The notes: a model not told the origin generated them from the sequence alone. A DNA stretch of 64,000 bases from Hasllibacter sp. MH4015 (GCF_020177575.1 NZ_JAHTBK010000001.1:620001-684000), one strand, 5' to 3'; shown: positions 37,212-47,087, numbered from the stretch's first letter. Numbers and translations: made by a program.

Positions 37212-38249
37212 ATGAAACGCACGATTGCCCTTCTTGCCGCGACCACCGCTTTAGCCGGTCCCGCATTGGCCGAGGATCTTTCGGTCGTCGGAAGCTGGTC
37301 CAGCCTGCCGCTGCACAATGAATATGAGGCGCCGTATTGGACCGAGACGCTGCCCGAAGCCTCGGGCGGGGACATCAATGTATCCCTGACCACCCATAAC
37401 CAGATGAATCTCGGTGTGGGGGATGTGTTCCGCCTGCTGGGTGACGGCGTCTACGATGTGGCGATGACGGTGGCCGATTACGCGGTTGCCGATGCGCCGG
37501 AGCTGGAAGGCCTTGACGTGCCCCTGGTGGCCCTGACGGCGGATGAGGCGCTGGCGATGGTCGATGCGGCGCGCCCGATGGTGGCCGATATCTATGCCGA
37601 CCGCTTCAACTCCCACGTGTTGGCCATCGCGCCCTATCCACCGCAAGTCGTCTTCTGCAATGCCGAGGTCACGAGCCTTGCCGATCTGGAAGGTCTGCAA
37701 ATCCGCGCCTCTGGCCGGATGACGGCGCAGTTCCTTGAGGCGCTGGGGGCGGAAGGCGTGAACGTGTCCTTCGGCGAGGTGCCGGGCGCGTTGCAGAACG
37801 GCGTCGTCGATTGTGCCGTGACGGGCGCAGGTTCCGGCTATTCGGCGGGGTGGTGGGAAGTGTCCACGCACCTGCTGCCGATCCCCTTGGGCGGCTGGGA
37901 CAGTGTTGTGACGGCAATGAACCTGGATCGGTGGAATTCCCTGTCGGCGGAAACCCAGGAGCTCATCACCTCCACCATCGCGTCGGAATTCGAAGCCAGC
38001 GCCTGGGCCAGTGCGCAGGACGCGCTTGTCAACGACATTGCGTGCCTCACCGGCAATGGCGACTGCCCGGCGGGAGAGGCGCGGGACATGGTGCTGGTCG
38101 AGGTTTCCGATGCCGATTTCGAGCGGGCCCGCGCGGTTCTGGTCGAGACGGTCCTGCCGGAATGGGCGGAGCGTGCGGGCGATGAATGGGCCGCGCGCTG
38201 GAACGACAGTGTCGGTGCCACGGTCGGCGTGACCATCCCGCTCGACTGA
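37212..38249 (+). CDS. dctP: TRAP transporter substrate-binding protein
   Basis: A 345-residue periplasmic solute-binding protein of the DctP family, with a signal peptide cut after ALA at residue 20. The family features FRLLGDGVYDVAMTVADYA, LEGLQIRASGRMTAQFLEALG and FGEVPGALQNGVVDCAVTG are visible; Arg in the RASGRM segment usually binds the carboxylate of the substrate. AAGGAG precedes the ATG. It belongs to a TRAP system with the next two genes, and context points to 5-oxoproline, glutamate or a related acid. Confidence 0.94.
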   Translation: MKRTIALLAATTALAGPALAEDLSVVGSWSSLPLHNEYEAPYWTETLPEASGGDINVSLTTHNQMNLGVGDVFRLLGDGVYDVAMTVADYAVADAPELEGLDVPLVALTADEALAMVDAARPMVADIYADRFNSHVLAIAPYPPQVVFCNAEVTSLADLEGLQIRASGRMTAQFLEALGAEGVNVSFGEVPGALQNGVVDCAVTGAGSGYSAGWWEVSTHLLPIPLGGWDSVVTAMNLDRWNSLSAETQELITSTIASEFEASAWASAQDALVNDIACLTGNGDCPAGEARDMVLVEVSDADFERARAVLVETVLPEWAERAGDEWAARWNDSVGATVGVTIPLD

Positions 38250-38277
38250 TCCGCATACCCTCAGGAGGTCCCCATCC

Positions 38278-38826
38278 ATGGCCGAGACGATGTTGAATAT
38301 GTTGAAACAGGTGAACAAGGCCGTGGCCGGGTTGGTGGGCCTTGGCCTGCTGCTCTGCGCGGCATTTGTCCTGATCGACATCGTGCTGCGGCAGATGGGG
38401 GCCTCCTTCGGGGGAACGGATGAAATCAGCGGCTATGCCATGGCCATCGCCACGTCCTGGGGCATGGGATATGCGCTCATGGAACTGGGCCACGTGCGCA
38501 TCGACCTGATCCGCAACCGCACTGGACAGGTGGGCCGGTCGCTGTTCGATCTCTTCTCCATGGCGGTTCTGTCGGGCACCGTGACGCTGATCGCGGTGAA
38601 ATGCTGGCCCGTGCTGGAACGGTCGCTGAACAACGCCTCGCGCGCCAACACGCCGTTGGAAACGCCGCTGGCCTGGGTGCAGGTGCCGTGGATGGTGGGC
38701 TGGGTCTGGTTCGCGATCGTCGCCTGGCTGACCTTCGTTGCGGCGGCATTGTTGGTTCTCAAGGGCAATCACGGGGCCGTGCAGGACGCGATCGGCATCC
38801 GTGCGGAAGCGGAGGCGTTGGAATGA
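38278..38826 (+). CDS. dctQ: TRAP transporter small permease
   Basis: A 182-residue DctQ-type subunit with four membrane helices, ALMELGHVRIDLIR in the loop between helices 2 and 3 as usual for the family. It pairs with the DctM subunit, and its stop overlaps the DctM start by 4 bp. AGGAGG-type ribosome site before the ATG. Confidence 0.93.
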   Translation: MAETMLNMLKQVNKAVAGLVGLGLLLCAAFVLIDIVLRQMGASFGGTDEISGYAMAIATSWGMGYALMELGHVRIDLIRNRTGQVGRSLFDLFSMAVLSGTVTLIAVKCWPVLERSLNNASRANTPLETPLAWVQVPWMVGWVWFAIVAWLTFVAAALLVLKGNHGAVQDAIGIRAEAEALE

Positions 38827-40106
38827 TCTCCTCCACCACGATGGGCCTTCTGGTCTTGCTTGCGCTGTCCATCCCCGTCGGCATCGTGCTGTTCCTTCTG
38901 GGCTTCGGTATCGACGCCTTCTTCAGCCCCTTTCCCCTGATCCGCGGGCTTGGCAACCTTGTTTGGTCCACGTCGAACAACGCGACGCTGATCGCGATCC
39001 CGTTCTTCGTGCTCCTGGGGGAGGTCCTGGTGCGCTCCGGCGTTGCGGCGCGCACCTATGCGGCCCTGGACCGTTGGGTCAGTTGGCTTCCCGGCGGGTT
39101 GGTTCACGCCAACGTGGCGACGGCCACTATGTTTTCCGCCACCTCCGGATCCTCAGTGGCCACGGCGGCCACGGTTGCGACGGTCGCCATGCCGCAGGCG
39201 GAGCGGCTGGGATATGACCCCAAGCTCTTTTCCGGGGCGATCGCGGCGGGCGGCACGCTGGGTATCATGATCCCGCCGTCGATCAACCTGATCGTCTATG
39301 GTTTCCTGACGCAATCCTCGATCCCGAAGCTGTTCCTTGCCGGGTTGCTGCCGGGCCTTGGCCTGGCGCTGGGGTTCATGGTGATCGTCGCCATCATCTG
39401 CTTGCTGCGCCCCGATCTGGGCGGTGAGCGGCGGATGTTCCCATTCGTCCAGATGATGCGCGCGCTTCTGGCGCTTGTGCCGATCATCTTGCTTTTCACC
39501 GTTATCATCGGGTCCATCTACAAGGGATGGGCCACGCCGACGGAGGCCGCATCGGTCGGCGTCTTCGGCGCGCTTCTGATAGGGGCGGTCTTCGGGACGA
39601 TGAACCTGAGCGTGCTGCATGAAAGCCTTCTGGGTACGATCAAGATCACGTCGATGATCATGCTTGTCGTCATTGGCGCATCGTTCCTGAATTTCACGCT
39701 CGCCTCCGCCAATCTGGGTGGTGCGCTGGAAGGATTGCTGGACAGCATGAACCTGACGCCCTTCGGCCTGATCCTCGTCGTCGTCGGCATCTATATCGTG
39801 CTGGGGTTCTTCATCGAGACATTGTCGCTGATGGTGGTGACGATCCCGATCATCGTGCCGTTGGTCGTGGCACAGGGATATGACCCGATCTGGTTCGGCA
39901 TCCTGATGATCGTCCTGATCGAGATGGCGTTGATTACGCCGCCGGTGGGTCTGAACCTCTACGTCGTGCAGGGCGCGCGCAAAACGGGGCGCATGGGCGA
40001 CGTGATGCTGGGGGTGATTCCCTTCGTGCTGGTCATGCTTGGCATGGTCGCGCTGCTGATCGCATTCCCGCAGATTGCGCTCTACTTGCCCGAAACGATC
40101 GACTAG
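38823..40106 (+). CDS. dctM: TRAP transporter large permease
   Basis: A 427-residue DctM-type subunit with about 12 helices that carries out sodium-driven uptake with DctQ and the binding protein. Family blocks are the FSATSGSSVATAATVATVAMPQ and GTLGIMIPPSINLIVYG regions and EMALITPPVGLNLYVVQG near the end. ATGA overlap with dctQ. Confidence 0.95.
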   Translation: MISSTTMGLLVLLALSIPVGIVLFLLGFGIDAFFSPFPLIRGLGNLVWSTSNNATLIAIPFFVLLGEVLVRSGVAARTYAALDRWVSWLPGGLVHANVATATMFSATSGSSVATAATVATVAMPQAERLGYDPKLFSGAIAAGGTLGIMIPPSINLIVYGFLTQSSIPKLFLAGLLPGLGLALGFMVIVAIICLLRPDLGGERRMFPFVQMMRALLALVPIILLFTVIIGSIYKGWATPTEAASVGVFGALLIGAVFGTMNLSVLHESLLGTIKITSMIMLVVIGASFLNFTLASANLGGALEGLLDSMNLTPFGLILVVVGIYIVLGFFIETLSLMVVTIPIIVPLVVAQGYDPIWFGILMIVLIEMALITPPVGLNLYVVQGARKTGRMGDVMLGVIPFVLVMLGMVALLIAFPQIALYLPETID

Positions 40107-40116
40107 ACCGAAGCCG

Positions 40117-40860
40117 ATGCAAGATGGCCGACATACGTACCCCCGCATCCGCAATGTGGGCGTGGATGGATTGCTGGTGAGCTTCGCGGACGCCCTGTCC
40201 GAACCTGCCAACCGCGCGGCACTGGCGTTTCGGCAGGCGCTGGAGCGCGAGGGTTGGGACGGCGTGGAGGAGACCTCGACATCGCTTGTGTCCACCTATG
40301 TGCGCTTCGATCCGCTGGCGGTTGATTTCGCCGATCTGCGCGCGCGGGTGGAAGCGGTGTTGGGCGACAGGGATTGGACCGACGCGGAGTTGCCGGAGGG
40401 GCGCAAGCTGTGGCGGATTCCGACGGTTTACGAAGGCGATTATGCGCCACAGCTTGAGGAAGCCGCCGCGATGGCGGGCCTCAGCCCCGAGGCCGCATTG
40501 GCGGAGATCTCCACCACACGGGTCCGGGTGCAGACCATTGGTTTCGCGCCGGGCCAACCCTATCTCGGCCCGTTGCCCGAGGCCTGGGACATTCCGCGCC
40601 AGACCGAGTTGACGAAGCAGGTTCCCGTCGGGGCGGTAACGGTTGCGATCCGGCAAATCGTCCTGTTCTCCGTCTCCGCTCCGACGGGATGGCGGCAGGT
40701 GGGCCAGACGGCCTTCCAGCTGTTCCGCAAAGATGACGACGCGCCCTTCGTTCCGCGACCCGGCGATGAGGTTCTGTTCGATCCGGTTGGGGCCGATGCG
40801 TTCGACAACCTGCGCGCCAGCGGCCCGGATGGCGGCGCGACATGGACCAGATTGCCATGA
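40117..40860 (+). CDS. pxpB: 5-oxoprolinase subunit B
   Basis: A 247-residue PxpB/KipI-family protein (allophanate hydrolase subunit 1 fold). Features: DGLLVSFADALSE at the start, RKLWRIPTVYEGDYAPQLEE, and FAPGQPYLGPLPE; ends with PVGAVTVAIRQ and PRPGDEVLFDPV. Together with PxpA and PxpC it hydrolyses 5-oxoproline to glutamate with ATP. Overlaps pxpC by 4 bp. Confidence 0.92.
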   Translation: MQDGRHTYPRIRNVGVDGLLVSFADALSEPANRAALAFRQALEREGWDGVEETSTSLVSTYVRFDPLAVDFADLRARVEAVLGDRDWTDAELPEGRKLWRIPTVYEGDYAPQLEEAAAMAGLSPEAALAEISTTRVRVQTIGFAPGQPYLGPLPEAWDIPRQTELTKQVPVGAVTVAIRQIVLFSVSAPTGWRQVGQTAFQLFRKDDDAPFVPRPGDEVLFDPVGADAFDNLRASGPDGGATWTRLP

Positions 40861-41867
40861 GCGCGCTGATCGTCCACAAGGCCGGGCCGGGTGTGACCGT
40901 GCAGGATTTGGGCCGCCCCGGTTTCCTTGCATTCGGCCTGTCGCGGGGCGGAGCGGCGGACCGGTTGGCCATGGCGGAGGGCCCGGCGCTTTTGGGCCAG
41001 GCGCCCGACCTGGCGGCGATTGAGATGGCGGGCATGGGCGCCACGTTCGAGGCGACGGGGGACATCCGCATCGCCCTGACCGGGGCAAAGATGCGTGCCA
41101 CGCTGGACGGGGAGGCGTTGGCCTGGAATGCCAGCCACCTTGTCGCTGCCGGAGCGCAGCTTGCCATCGGCGTGGCGACCTCGGGCGTCTACGGCTATCT
41201 TCATGTGGGTGGCGGCGTCGCGACGGAGCGTGAATTGGCGAGCCGCGCGGCGCACGCCAATGCGGGCCTTGGCGTGCAGGTTGTGGCGGGGGCGGAGATC
41301 CCCTTGGGCGACGATCGTGCGGGCGAAGTCGGGCTGGTCCTGAGCCCGGAGGATCGGTTCCATGGCGGCACGATCCGCGTGGTGCCGTCCCTGCAAACGG
41401 ATGTGTTCGCGCGTGATCTGGACCGGTTCCAGGCCATGACATTCCGACGCGATGCGCGGGGCAACCGGATGGGCGTGCGCTGTGTCCCCGTCGGGGAGGG
41501 GTTTTTCAGCGAGGCGGGCCTGTCGATCCTGTCCGAAGTGATAACGCCGGGGGATATTCAGGTGACGGGCGACGGCACACCGTTCGTGCTGCTGGCCGAT
41601 TGCCAGACCACCGGGGGCTATCCGCGCATCGGGTCGGTCCTTCCCTGCGACCTGCCGCGTGTGGCGCAGGCCGCGCCGGGGGCGGAGTTGCGGTTCAAGC
41701 TCATCACGCTGGACGAAGCCGTCGCGGCCGAGCGCAAAGCGGCGGAGGCGCGCGCGGGGTTGCGCCGGGGATGCCAGCCCTTGGTGCGCGATGTGGCTGC
41801 GATCCACGATCTTCTGGGCTATCAGTTGATCAGCGGTGTCACCGCGGGATGGGATGAGGAGGACTAG
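40857..41867 (+). CDS. pxpC: 5-oxoprolinase subunit C
   Basis: A 336-residue PxpC/KipA-family protein, related to the biotin-dependent carboxyltransferase domain of urea amidolyase. It begins ALIVHKAGPGVTVQDLGRPG and has the YLHVGGGVATERELASRA region and the late DCQTTGGYPRIGSV block. Start overlaps the pxpB stop. Confidence 0.93.
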   Translation: MSALIVHKAGPGVTVQDLGRPGFLAFGLSRGGAADRLAMAEGPALLGQAPDLAAIEMAGMGATFEATGDIRIALTGAKMRATLDGEALAWNASHLVAAGAQLAIGVATSGVYGYLHVGGGVATERELASRAAHANAGLGVQVVAGAEIPLGDDRAGEVGLVLSPEDRFHGGTIRVVPSLQTDVFARDLDRFQAMTFRRDARGNRMGVRCVPVGEGFFSEAGLSILSEVITPGDIQVTGDGTPFVLLADCQTTGGYPRIGSVLPCDLPRVAQAAPGAELRFKLITLDEAVAAERKAAEARAGLRRGCQPLVRDVAAIHDLLGYQLISGVTAGWDEED

Positions 41868-41868
41868 G

Positions 41869-42642
41869 ATGCAGGCGCAGGTCGATCTGAATGCGGATAT
41901 GGGCGAGGGGTTCGGCCCGTGGCCGATGGGCGCGGACGCGGCGCTGCTGAACGTCATCTCCTCGGCCAATATCGCTTGCGGTTTTCACGCCAGCGATCCC
42001 GACGTCATGGCGACGACGATGGAACGTGCCGTGGCGGGAGAGGTGGGGATCGGGGCGCATCCGGGTCTGCCGGACCTGCAGGGGTTCGGGCGGCGGCGGA
42101 TGGAGATCAGCCATTCGAGTGCCACGAACCTCGTGCGCTACCAACTGGGCGCGGCGCAGGCCATGGCCGCGGCCGCGGGGGGCGCAGTGCGGCACCTGAA
42201 GCTGCACGGGGCGCTTGCCAATATGGCGGCGGAGGATGAGGCGCTCGCGACCGCCTGCTATGAGGGCGCGCTGTCGGTGAACCCGGACATCATCGTGATG
42301 GTGCTGGCAGGCACCCGGCAGGAAGCGGCCGCGCGCAAGCTTGGGTGCCGCGTGGCGTCCGAAATCTTCGCCGACCGCGCCTATAATGACGATTGCACGC
42401 TGGTGGATCGGCGATTGCCCGGCGCGGTCCTGCACGATGCCGATGTGGTGGCGGCGCGCATCCTTGCGATGCTGGAGGCCGGTGCGATCATCGCGGAAAC
42501 CGGGGCGCGCATCCCCACGCGGATCGACACGATCTGCTTGCACGGCGACACGCAAGGGGCGGTCGATCTGGCCGTGGCGCTGCGTGCGGGGCTGGAAGAT
42601 GCGGGCGTGGAGATCGCGCAATTCGAAGGCTCGCCGCTTTAG
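41869..42642 (+). CDS. pxpA: 5-oxoprolinase subunit A
   Basis: A 257-residue LamB/YcsF-family protein. It begins VDLNADMGEGFGPW, with the catalytic aspartates, then SSANIACGFHASDPDVM and GAHPGLPDLQGFGRR, all diagnostic. It follows pxpC by one base, with AGGAGG just upstream. Last gene of the 5-oxoproline unit, converging on the ABC exporter gene 42 bp away. Confidence 0.96.
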   Translation: MQAQVDLNADMGEGFGPWPMGADAALLNVISSANIACGFHASDPDVMATTMERAVAGEVGIGAHPGLPDLQGFGRRRMEISHSSATNLVRYQLGAAQAMAAAAGGAVRHLKLHGALANMAAEDEALATACYEGALSVNPDIIVMVLAGTRQEAAARKLGCRVASEIFADRAYNDDCTLVDRRLPGAVLHDADVVAARILAMLEAGAIIAETGARIPTRIDTICLHGDTQGAVDLAVALRAGLEDAGVEIAQFEGSPL

Positions 42643-42684
42643 TCCCTCGCGCCGAAATTCGTGGGCGGCGGGCCGTCTCGCGCC

Positions 42685-44502
42685 TCAATCCGCGTCGTTG
42701 ATCTGCAACTGGTAGAGGCGCGCATAGGCACCGGAACGGGCCAAAAGCTCCGCATGGGTGCCTTCTTCCACCGCTCGCCCGGCTTCCATGACGATGATCT
42801 TGTCGGCGTTGCGAATGGTCGAAAGCCTGTGGGCGATCACAAGCGTCGTGCGCCCCTGAGCCAGGCGATCCAGGGCCGCCCCGACCAGTTTCTCGGATTT
42901 TGCATCCAATGCCGATGTCGGCTCATCCAGCAATAGGATCGGCGCGGATTTCAGCATCGCACGGGCGATGGCGACGCGCTGGCGCTGTCCACCCGAAAGA
43001 CCGGACCCGCGTGGCCCGACGGCGGTATCAAGGCCCATCGGCAAGGCTTGCGCGAAATCGAGGACGGAGGCGTCGCGCGCCGCCGCCTGCAGCGCATCGT
43101 CGTCCGCGCCTTGATCACCCATCCGGATATTGGCAGTGATCGTGTCGTCGAAGAGCGCGGTTTCCTGCCCGACCACGGCGATCGTGTCGCGCAATTGCGC
43201 CATGTCGATCTCCTCCACCCGGTGGGGGCCGATGCGGACCGCGCCCGATTGCGCCTCCACCAGCCGGGTCAGGACGGCGAAAACGGTGGTTTTGCCCGCA
43301 CCCGATGCGCCCACAAGCGCGGTGGTCTTGCCCGCCGCCGCCGTGAAGCTGAGCCCGCGCAAAACCGGCGCGTCACCGTAGGAGAAGGTGACATCGTCAA
43401 AGGTGATGTCACCGCCCGCCATCGGTTTGGGCGCGGTGGGTGGCAGGATCGTGGGCCGCGTCTCGAATATCGCGTAGATCCGTTCAAGCGACGCACGCGC
43501 GGCCTGCACTTGCCCCGCGATGGAAGACAGGCGGCGCAGCGGCTCGAACAGCAGGCCGAGCGCGGTGAAGAAGGACATGAATTCGCCCAGTGTCTTTTCT
43601 TCGTCGATGATGTCCTGCCCGCCCACGTAAAGCACGGCGACAAAGCCGAAGGCCGCGATCAGGTCGATCATCGCGGGGTTGGAGGCGTTGCCGATCTCGG
43701 TCTGCATGGACGGCCGGAGGAAGGCCCGAACCTCATCGGCGAAGCGCCGCGTCTCGAATGGCTCCAGCCGGTTCAGTTTGATGGTCTGGATGCCGTGAAA
43801 CATCTCATCAAGCCGCATGGAGAGGCGCGCGGCAGCTTCCCGCGCGCGGATCGCGACGCGGCGAATGAAACTCTGCACCAAGAGAAGCGGCAGGACGAGG
43901 ACCGGGATCCCCACAAGCGCCACTAGCGTCCAGCGCCAATCGGTGTAGAGCATCACACCCAGAAGCGAGAGCAATGTGATGGAGTCGCGCCCCAGCGACA
44001 TCAGAACGCTGGATGCAATGCCCTGAAGAGCGGCCGTGTCGCCCCGCACCCGCTCAATCAGGGCACCGGGCGCATTGTCCTGGAAAAAGGCCAGATCCAG
44101 CGACAGAAGGTGTCGGACCATCCGGTTTTGCAGGGCCGTGACAACCCGCAGGCCGACCCCGATCACGAGAACGCGCTGGAAAAAGCCCGCGGAGGCGCGG
44201 AGCGCAAACAATCCGCCGACGGCCAGCGCCACCCATGTCACCCCGTCCATGGAGGAGGAGGTGAAGAGCTGATCGAAGAGCGGCTGTACCAGCCACGCAA
44301 ACGCCCCGATTGCGCCGCCTTCGATCGTCATGAGCACGATTGCCAGTACGAGAACCGGCCAGAACCGCTTGATATGCTCCGACCACAGGCGACGGAACAG
44401 GCCGGTGGCGTTGGTGCCGGAGGGAAGCGCGCTCATCCGGGGGGACCCAAATCGGCAGCGGGGCGGTAAGGGTGCACGGGCGGCGTCCTTGGTGGGGGTC
44501 AT
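42685..44502 (-). CDS. ABC exporter, permease fused to ATPase (MsbA type)
   Basis: A 605-residue half-transporter. A six-helix membrane domain (about 45-330) is followed by a nucleotide-binding domain with Walker A GASGAGKTT near 415, the signature LSGGQRQRVAIARA and Walker B ILLLDEPTSALD. It acts as a dimer to export a lipid, peptide or drug; the substrate is unknown. An internal ATG at 44436 (MSALPSG) is an alternative start, but the first ATG has a better upstream AGG. Adjacent to the polyamine-type operon but divergent from it. Confidence 0.93.
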   Translation of the reverse strand: MTPTKDAARAPLPPRCRFGSPRMSALPSGTNATGLFRRLWSEHIKRFWPVLVLAIVLMTIEGGAIGAFAWLVQPLFDQLFTSSSMDGVTWVALAVGGLFALRASAGFFQRVLVIGVGLRVVTALQNRMVRHLLSLDLAFFQDNAPGALIERVRGDTAALQGIASSVLMSLGRDSITLLSLLGVMLYTDWRWTLVALVGIPVLVLPLLLVQSFIRRVAIRAREAAARLSMRLDEMFHGIQTIKLNRLEPFETRRFADEVRAFLRPSMQTEIGNASNPAMIDLIAAFGFVAVLYVGGQDIIDEEKTLGEFMSFFTALGLLFEPLRRLSSIAGQVQAARASLERIYAIFETRPTILPPTAPKPMAGGDITFDDVTFSYGDAPVLRGLSFTAAAGKTTALVGASGAGKTTVFAVLTRLVEAQSGAVRIGPHRVEEIDMAQLRDTIAVVGQETALFDDTITANIRMGDQGADDDALQAAARDASVLDFAQALPMGLDTAVGPRGSGLSGGQRQRVAIARAMLKSAPILLLDEPTSALDAKSEKLVGAALDRLAQGRTTLVIAHRLSTIRNADKIIVMEAGRAVEEGTHAELLARSGAYARLYQLQINDAD

Positions 44503-44754
44503 TGACCTGAACGGAAGGGTTACGCGAAGAATTTGGAACGTTCAAGATTTGGGCGGACGGCATCGAATCGTCGCTTTGGGGCGAAATATCGCCGCGAAAC
44601 ACCGGTTCAGACAGGGAATCATGATTTCATTCGGCCCAAACCGGGGCAAATGGTTGAAACCCAACACAATGCGCCTGTAGTCTTTGCGCATATCAGACGC
44701 GGGCGGCGCCTATCGGGCGGATGACACCAGCGCAAGACAACAGGGGAGTGAGGT

Positions 44755-45852
44755 TTGACCTCAGACGCAAGCAGCGCATTCGTTGCCTTCGATCGCGTGC
44801 AAAAAAGCTACGACGGGGAAACACTCGTCGTGAAAGACCTCAACCTCCATATCGGACGAGGCGAGTTTCTGACCATGCTGGGGCCTTCGGGGTCCGGCAA
44901 GACCACATGCCTGATGATGCTGGCGGGGTTCGAGACGGCGACCCACGGCGACATCACGCTGGACGGCAAGCCGATCAACAACATCCCGCCCCACAAGCGC
45001 GGCATCGGGATGGTTTTTCAGAACTACGCGCTGTTTCCGCATATGACGGTGGGCGAGAACCTGTCGTTCCCGCTGGAGGTGCGGGGCATGGCCAAGTCCG
45101 AGCGCGAGGGCAAAATCAAGCGCGCGCTGGACATGGTTCAGATGGGTGATTTCATCAACCGACGCCCGGCGCAGCTTTCGGGCGGTCAGCAGCAGCGCAT
45201 CGCGTTGAGCCGCGCCCTGGTCTTTGAGCCGGAGCTTGTGCTGATGGACGAGCCGCTTGGCGCGTTGGACAAACAGCTGCGCGAGACGTTGCAGTTCGAG
45301 ATCACGAACCTTGCCCACGAGCTTGGCATCACCACCGTCTACGTGACCCACGACCAGACGGAAGCGTTGACCATGTCCGACCGCGTCGCCGTTTTCGATG
45401 ACGGCCGCATTCAGCAATTGGCGCCGCCGGACGAGCTGTACGAAGAGCCGCAGAACAGCTTCGTGGCCCAATTCATCGGTGAAAACAACACGTTGCAAGG
45501 TACGGTATCGAAGATGAACGGGAATATGTGCGAGGTGACGCTTGCCGACGGGTCGGTCATCGACGCTTTGCCGGTGAATGTCAGCCAGGTCGGTGAGAAG
45601 ACGCAGGTATCCATCCGCCCCGAACGGGTGGAGATGGACCCGACGCGCCTGACCGAAGGGGCGCACACGCTCAAGGCCGAAGTCCTCGAATTCGTCTATA
45701 TGGGCGATATCTACCGGACCCGCTTGCGGGTCGCGGGGATCGACGATTTCATCATCAAGACACGGAATGCCCCCGATCAGCGCAGGCTGAAACCGGGGGA
45801 GAGCATCGAGATCGGCTGGCGTCCGCAGGATTGCCGCGCGCTCGACGCATAA
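44755..45852 (+). CDS. Polyamine-type ABC transporter ATPase
   Basis: A 365-residue PotA/PotG-like importer ATPase: Walker A GPSGSGKTT near residue 45, Q-loop FQNYALFPHMTV, signature LSGGQQQRIALSRAL, Walker B VLMDEPLGALD and a C-terminal TOBE domain. It starts with TTG at 44755 after a ggggagtgagg ribosome site; there is no ATG before the P-loop strand. First gene of the transporter operon. Substrate class (polyamine or similar) is inferred from family resemblance. Confidence 0.93.
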   Translation: MTSDASSAFVAFDRVQKSYDGETLVVKDLNLHIGRGEFLTMLGPSGSGKTTCLMMLAGFETATHGDITLDGKPINNIPPHKRGIGMVFQNYALFPHMTVGENLSFPLEVRGMAKSEREGKIKRALDMVQMGDFINRRPAQLSGGQQQRIALSRALVFEPELVLMDEPLGALDKQLRETLQFEITNLAHELGITTVYVTHDQTEALTMSDRVAVFDDGRIQQLAPPDELYEEPQNSFVAQFIGENNTLQGTVSKMNGNMCEVTLADGSVIDALPVNVSQVGEKTQVSIRPERVEMDPTRLTEGAHTLKAEVLEFVYMGDIYRTRLRVAGIDDFIIKTRNAPDQRRLKPGESIEIGWRPQDCRALDA

Positions 45853-45859
45853 TGCCTTT

Positions 45860-45875
45860 GTCCCCGGTCGGGGAC
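45860..45875 (+). other. Intergenic hairpin after the ATPase gene
   Basis: Stem gtcccc-ggtc-ggggac just after the ATPase stop and before the binding-protein gene. No T-run follows on the plus strand, so it is more likely a transcript-processing or stability hairpin than a terminator. Confidence 0.45.
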
Positions 45876-45924
45876 GGGGGCCAAAAAACACGGGACACTC
45901 AAAGTTCAACCAAGGAGAGACCAC

Positions 45925-47040
45925 ATGAAACTCAAGAGCCTTATGCTCCTGACCACCGGCGCGGCCTTCGCCGCAACGGGTGCCGTCGCCGACGGCCACA
46001 TGGCCAATTCCATGACCCTCGTGTCGTGGGGCGGTGCCTACCAGACCAGCCAACAGCGTGCCTATTCCGAGCCCTACGCGGAAATGCATGAAGGTCTGGA
46101 AATCATCTGGGACGAAAGCTCCGCCGAAGCGGTGGCGCGCCTGCGTGCCATGAACGAGGCCGGCAACATCACCTGGGATTTGGTCGACGTCGTGGCCGCG
46201 GACGCCATCCGCCTGTGCGACGAAGGTCTGGCGATGGAAATCGACCATGACGAGATGCTGGCACCCGCACCCGATGGTACGCCCGCGTCCGAGGATTTCG
46301 GCGACCTGATCGTGTCGGACTGCTTCATTCCGCAGATCGTCTATTCCACCACCGTCGGTTATCGCACGGATGTGGAAGCGTGGAACGGCAACACGCCGGA
46401 AGATATCTGCGCGATCTTCGATCTGGAAAACTTCCCCGGTCAGCGTTCGCTTGAGCGCCGCCCGATCGGCAACCTGGAATGGGCGCTGATCTGTGACGGT
46501 GTGGCCCAGGAAGATGTCTATGACGTGCTGGAAACCGAAGAAGGTATCGCGCAGGCCTTTGCCATGCTCGACACAATCCAGGACCAGACGGTCTGGTGGA
46601 ATGCCGGTGCGGACACGCCGCAGCTTCTGGCCGATGGCGAGATCGTGATGGGCTCCACCTATAACGGTCGCCTGTTCAGCCTGATCGAGGAGCAGGACCA
46701 GCCGGTCGCGATGCTCTGGGACGCGCAGGTCTTCGACCTTGACGGCTGGATCATCCCCGAAGGCCTGCCGGAAGATCGCTTGGCCCGCGTGATGGATTTC
46801 GTGCGCTTCGCCACGGACACGCAGCGTCTGGCAGATCAGGCGCTCTACATCTCCTACGGTCCGGCGCGCGCAAGCTCCGCACCGCTGGTGGGTCAGCACG
46901 CGGATCTGGGTATCGACATGGCACCGCACATGCCGACCGATCCCGCTAACTCCGAGCGGACGTTCCTGTTCAACTACGAATGGTGGGCGGATTACCGTGA
47001 CGACATGGATGCACGCTTCCAGGCGTGGCTGGCGCAATAA
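45925..47040 (+). CDS. Polyamine-type ABC transporter substrate-binding protein
   Basis: A 371-residue periplasmic binding protein with a signal peptide (residues 1 to about 22, ATGAVA-DG) and the PotD/PotF-like opening NSMTLVSWGGAYQTSQQRAY. Later blocks: DLVDVVAADAIRLCDEG and a GWIIPEGLPEDRLARVMDFV segment. Strong AAGGAG before the ATG. It is the highest-copy component expected of the operon and is followed by a strong hairpin at 47063-47087. Confidence 0.92.
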   Translation: MKLKSLMLLTTGAAFAATGAVADGHMANSMTLVSWGGAYQTSQQRAYSEPYAEMHEGLEIIWDESSAEAVARLRAMNEAGNITWDLVDVVAADAIRLCDEGLAMEIDHDEMLAPAPDGTPASEDFGDLIVSDCFIPQIVYSTTVGYRTDVEAWNGNTPEDICAIFDLENFPGQRSLERRPIGNLEWALICDGVAQEDVYDVLETEEGIAQAFAMLDTIQDQTVWWNAGADTPQLLADGEIVMGSTYNGRLFSLIEEQDQPVAMLWDAQVFDLDGWIIPEGLPEDRLARVMDFVRFATDTQRLADQALYISYGPARASSAPLVGQHADLGIDMAPHMPTDPANSERTFLFNYEWWADYRDDMDARFQAWLAQ

Positions 47041-47062
47041 TCCGAGCGTCTGACGAACATGA

Positions 47063-47087
47063 CCGGGGCGGGCCTGTCCTGCCCCGG
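47063..47087 (+). other. Strong hairpin between binding protein and downstream genes
   Basis: Stem ccggggc/gccccgg with an 11-nt loop, 22 bp after the stop of the binding-protein gene and before DUF1330. No T-run, so likely a 3'-end stabiliser that lets the binding protein be made in excess over the permeases. Confidence 0.55.

Noticed and set aside
44761-47037. 758-residue minus-strand frame
   Set aside because: It spans the antisense of both the ATPase and the binding protein, and the gap between them, so it cannot be a real gene.
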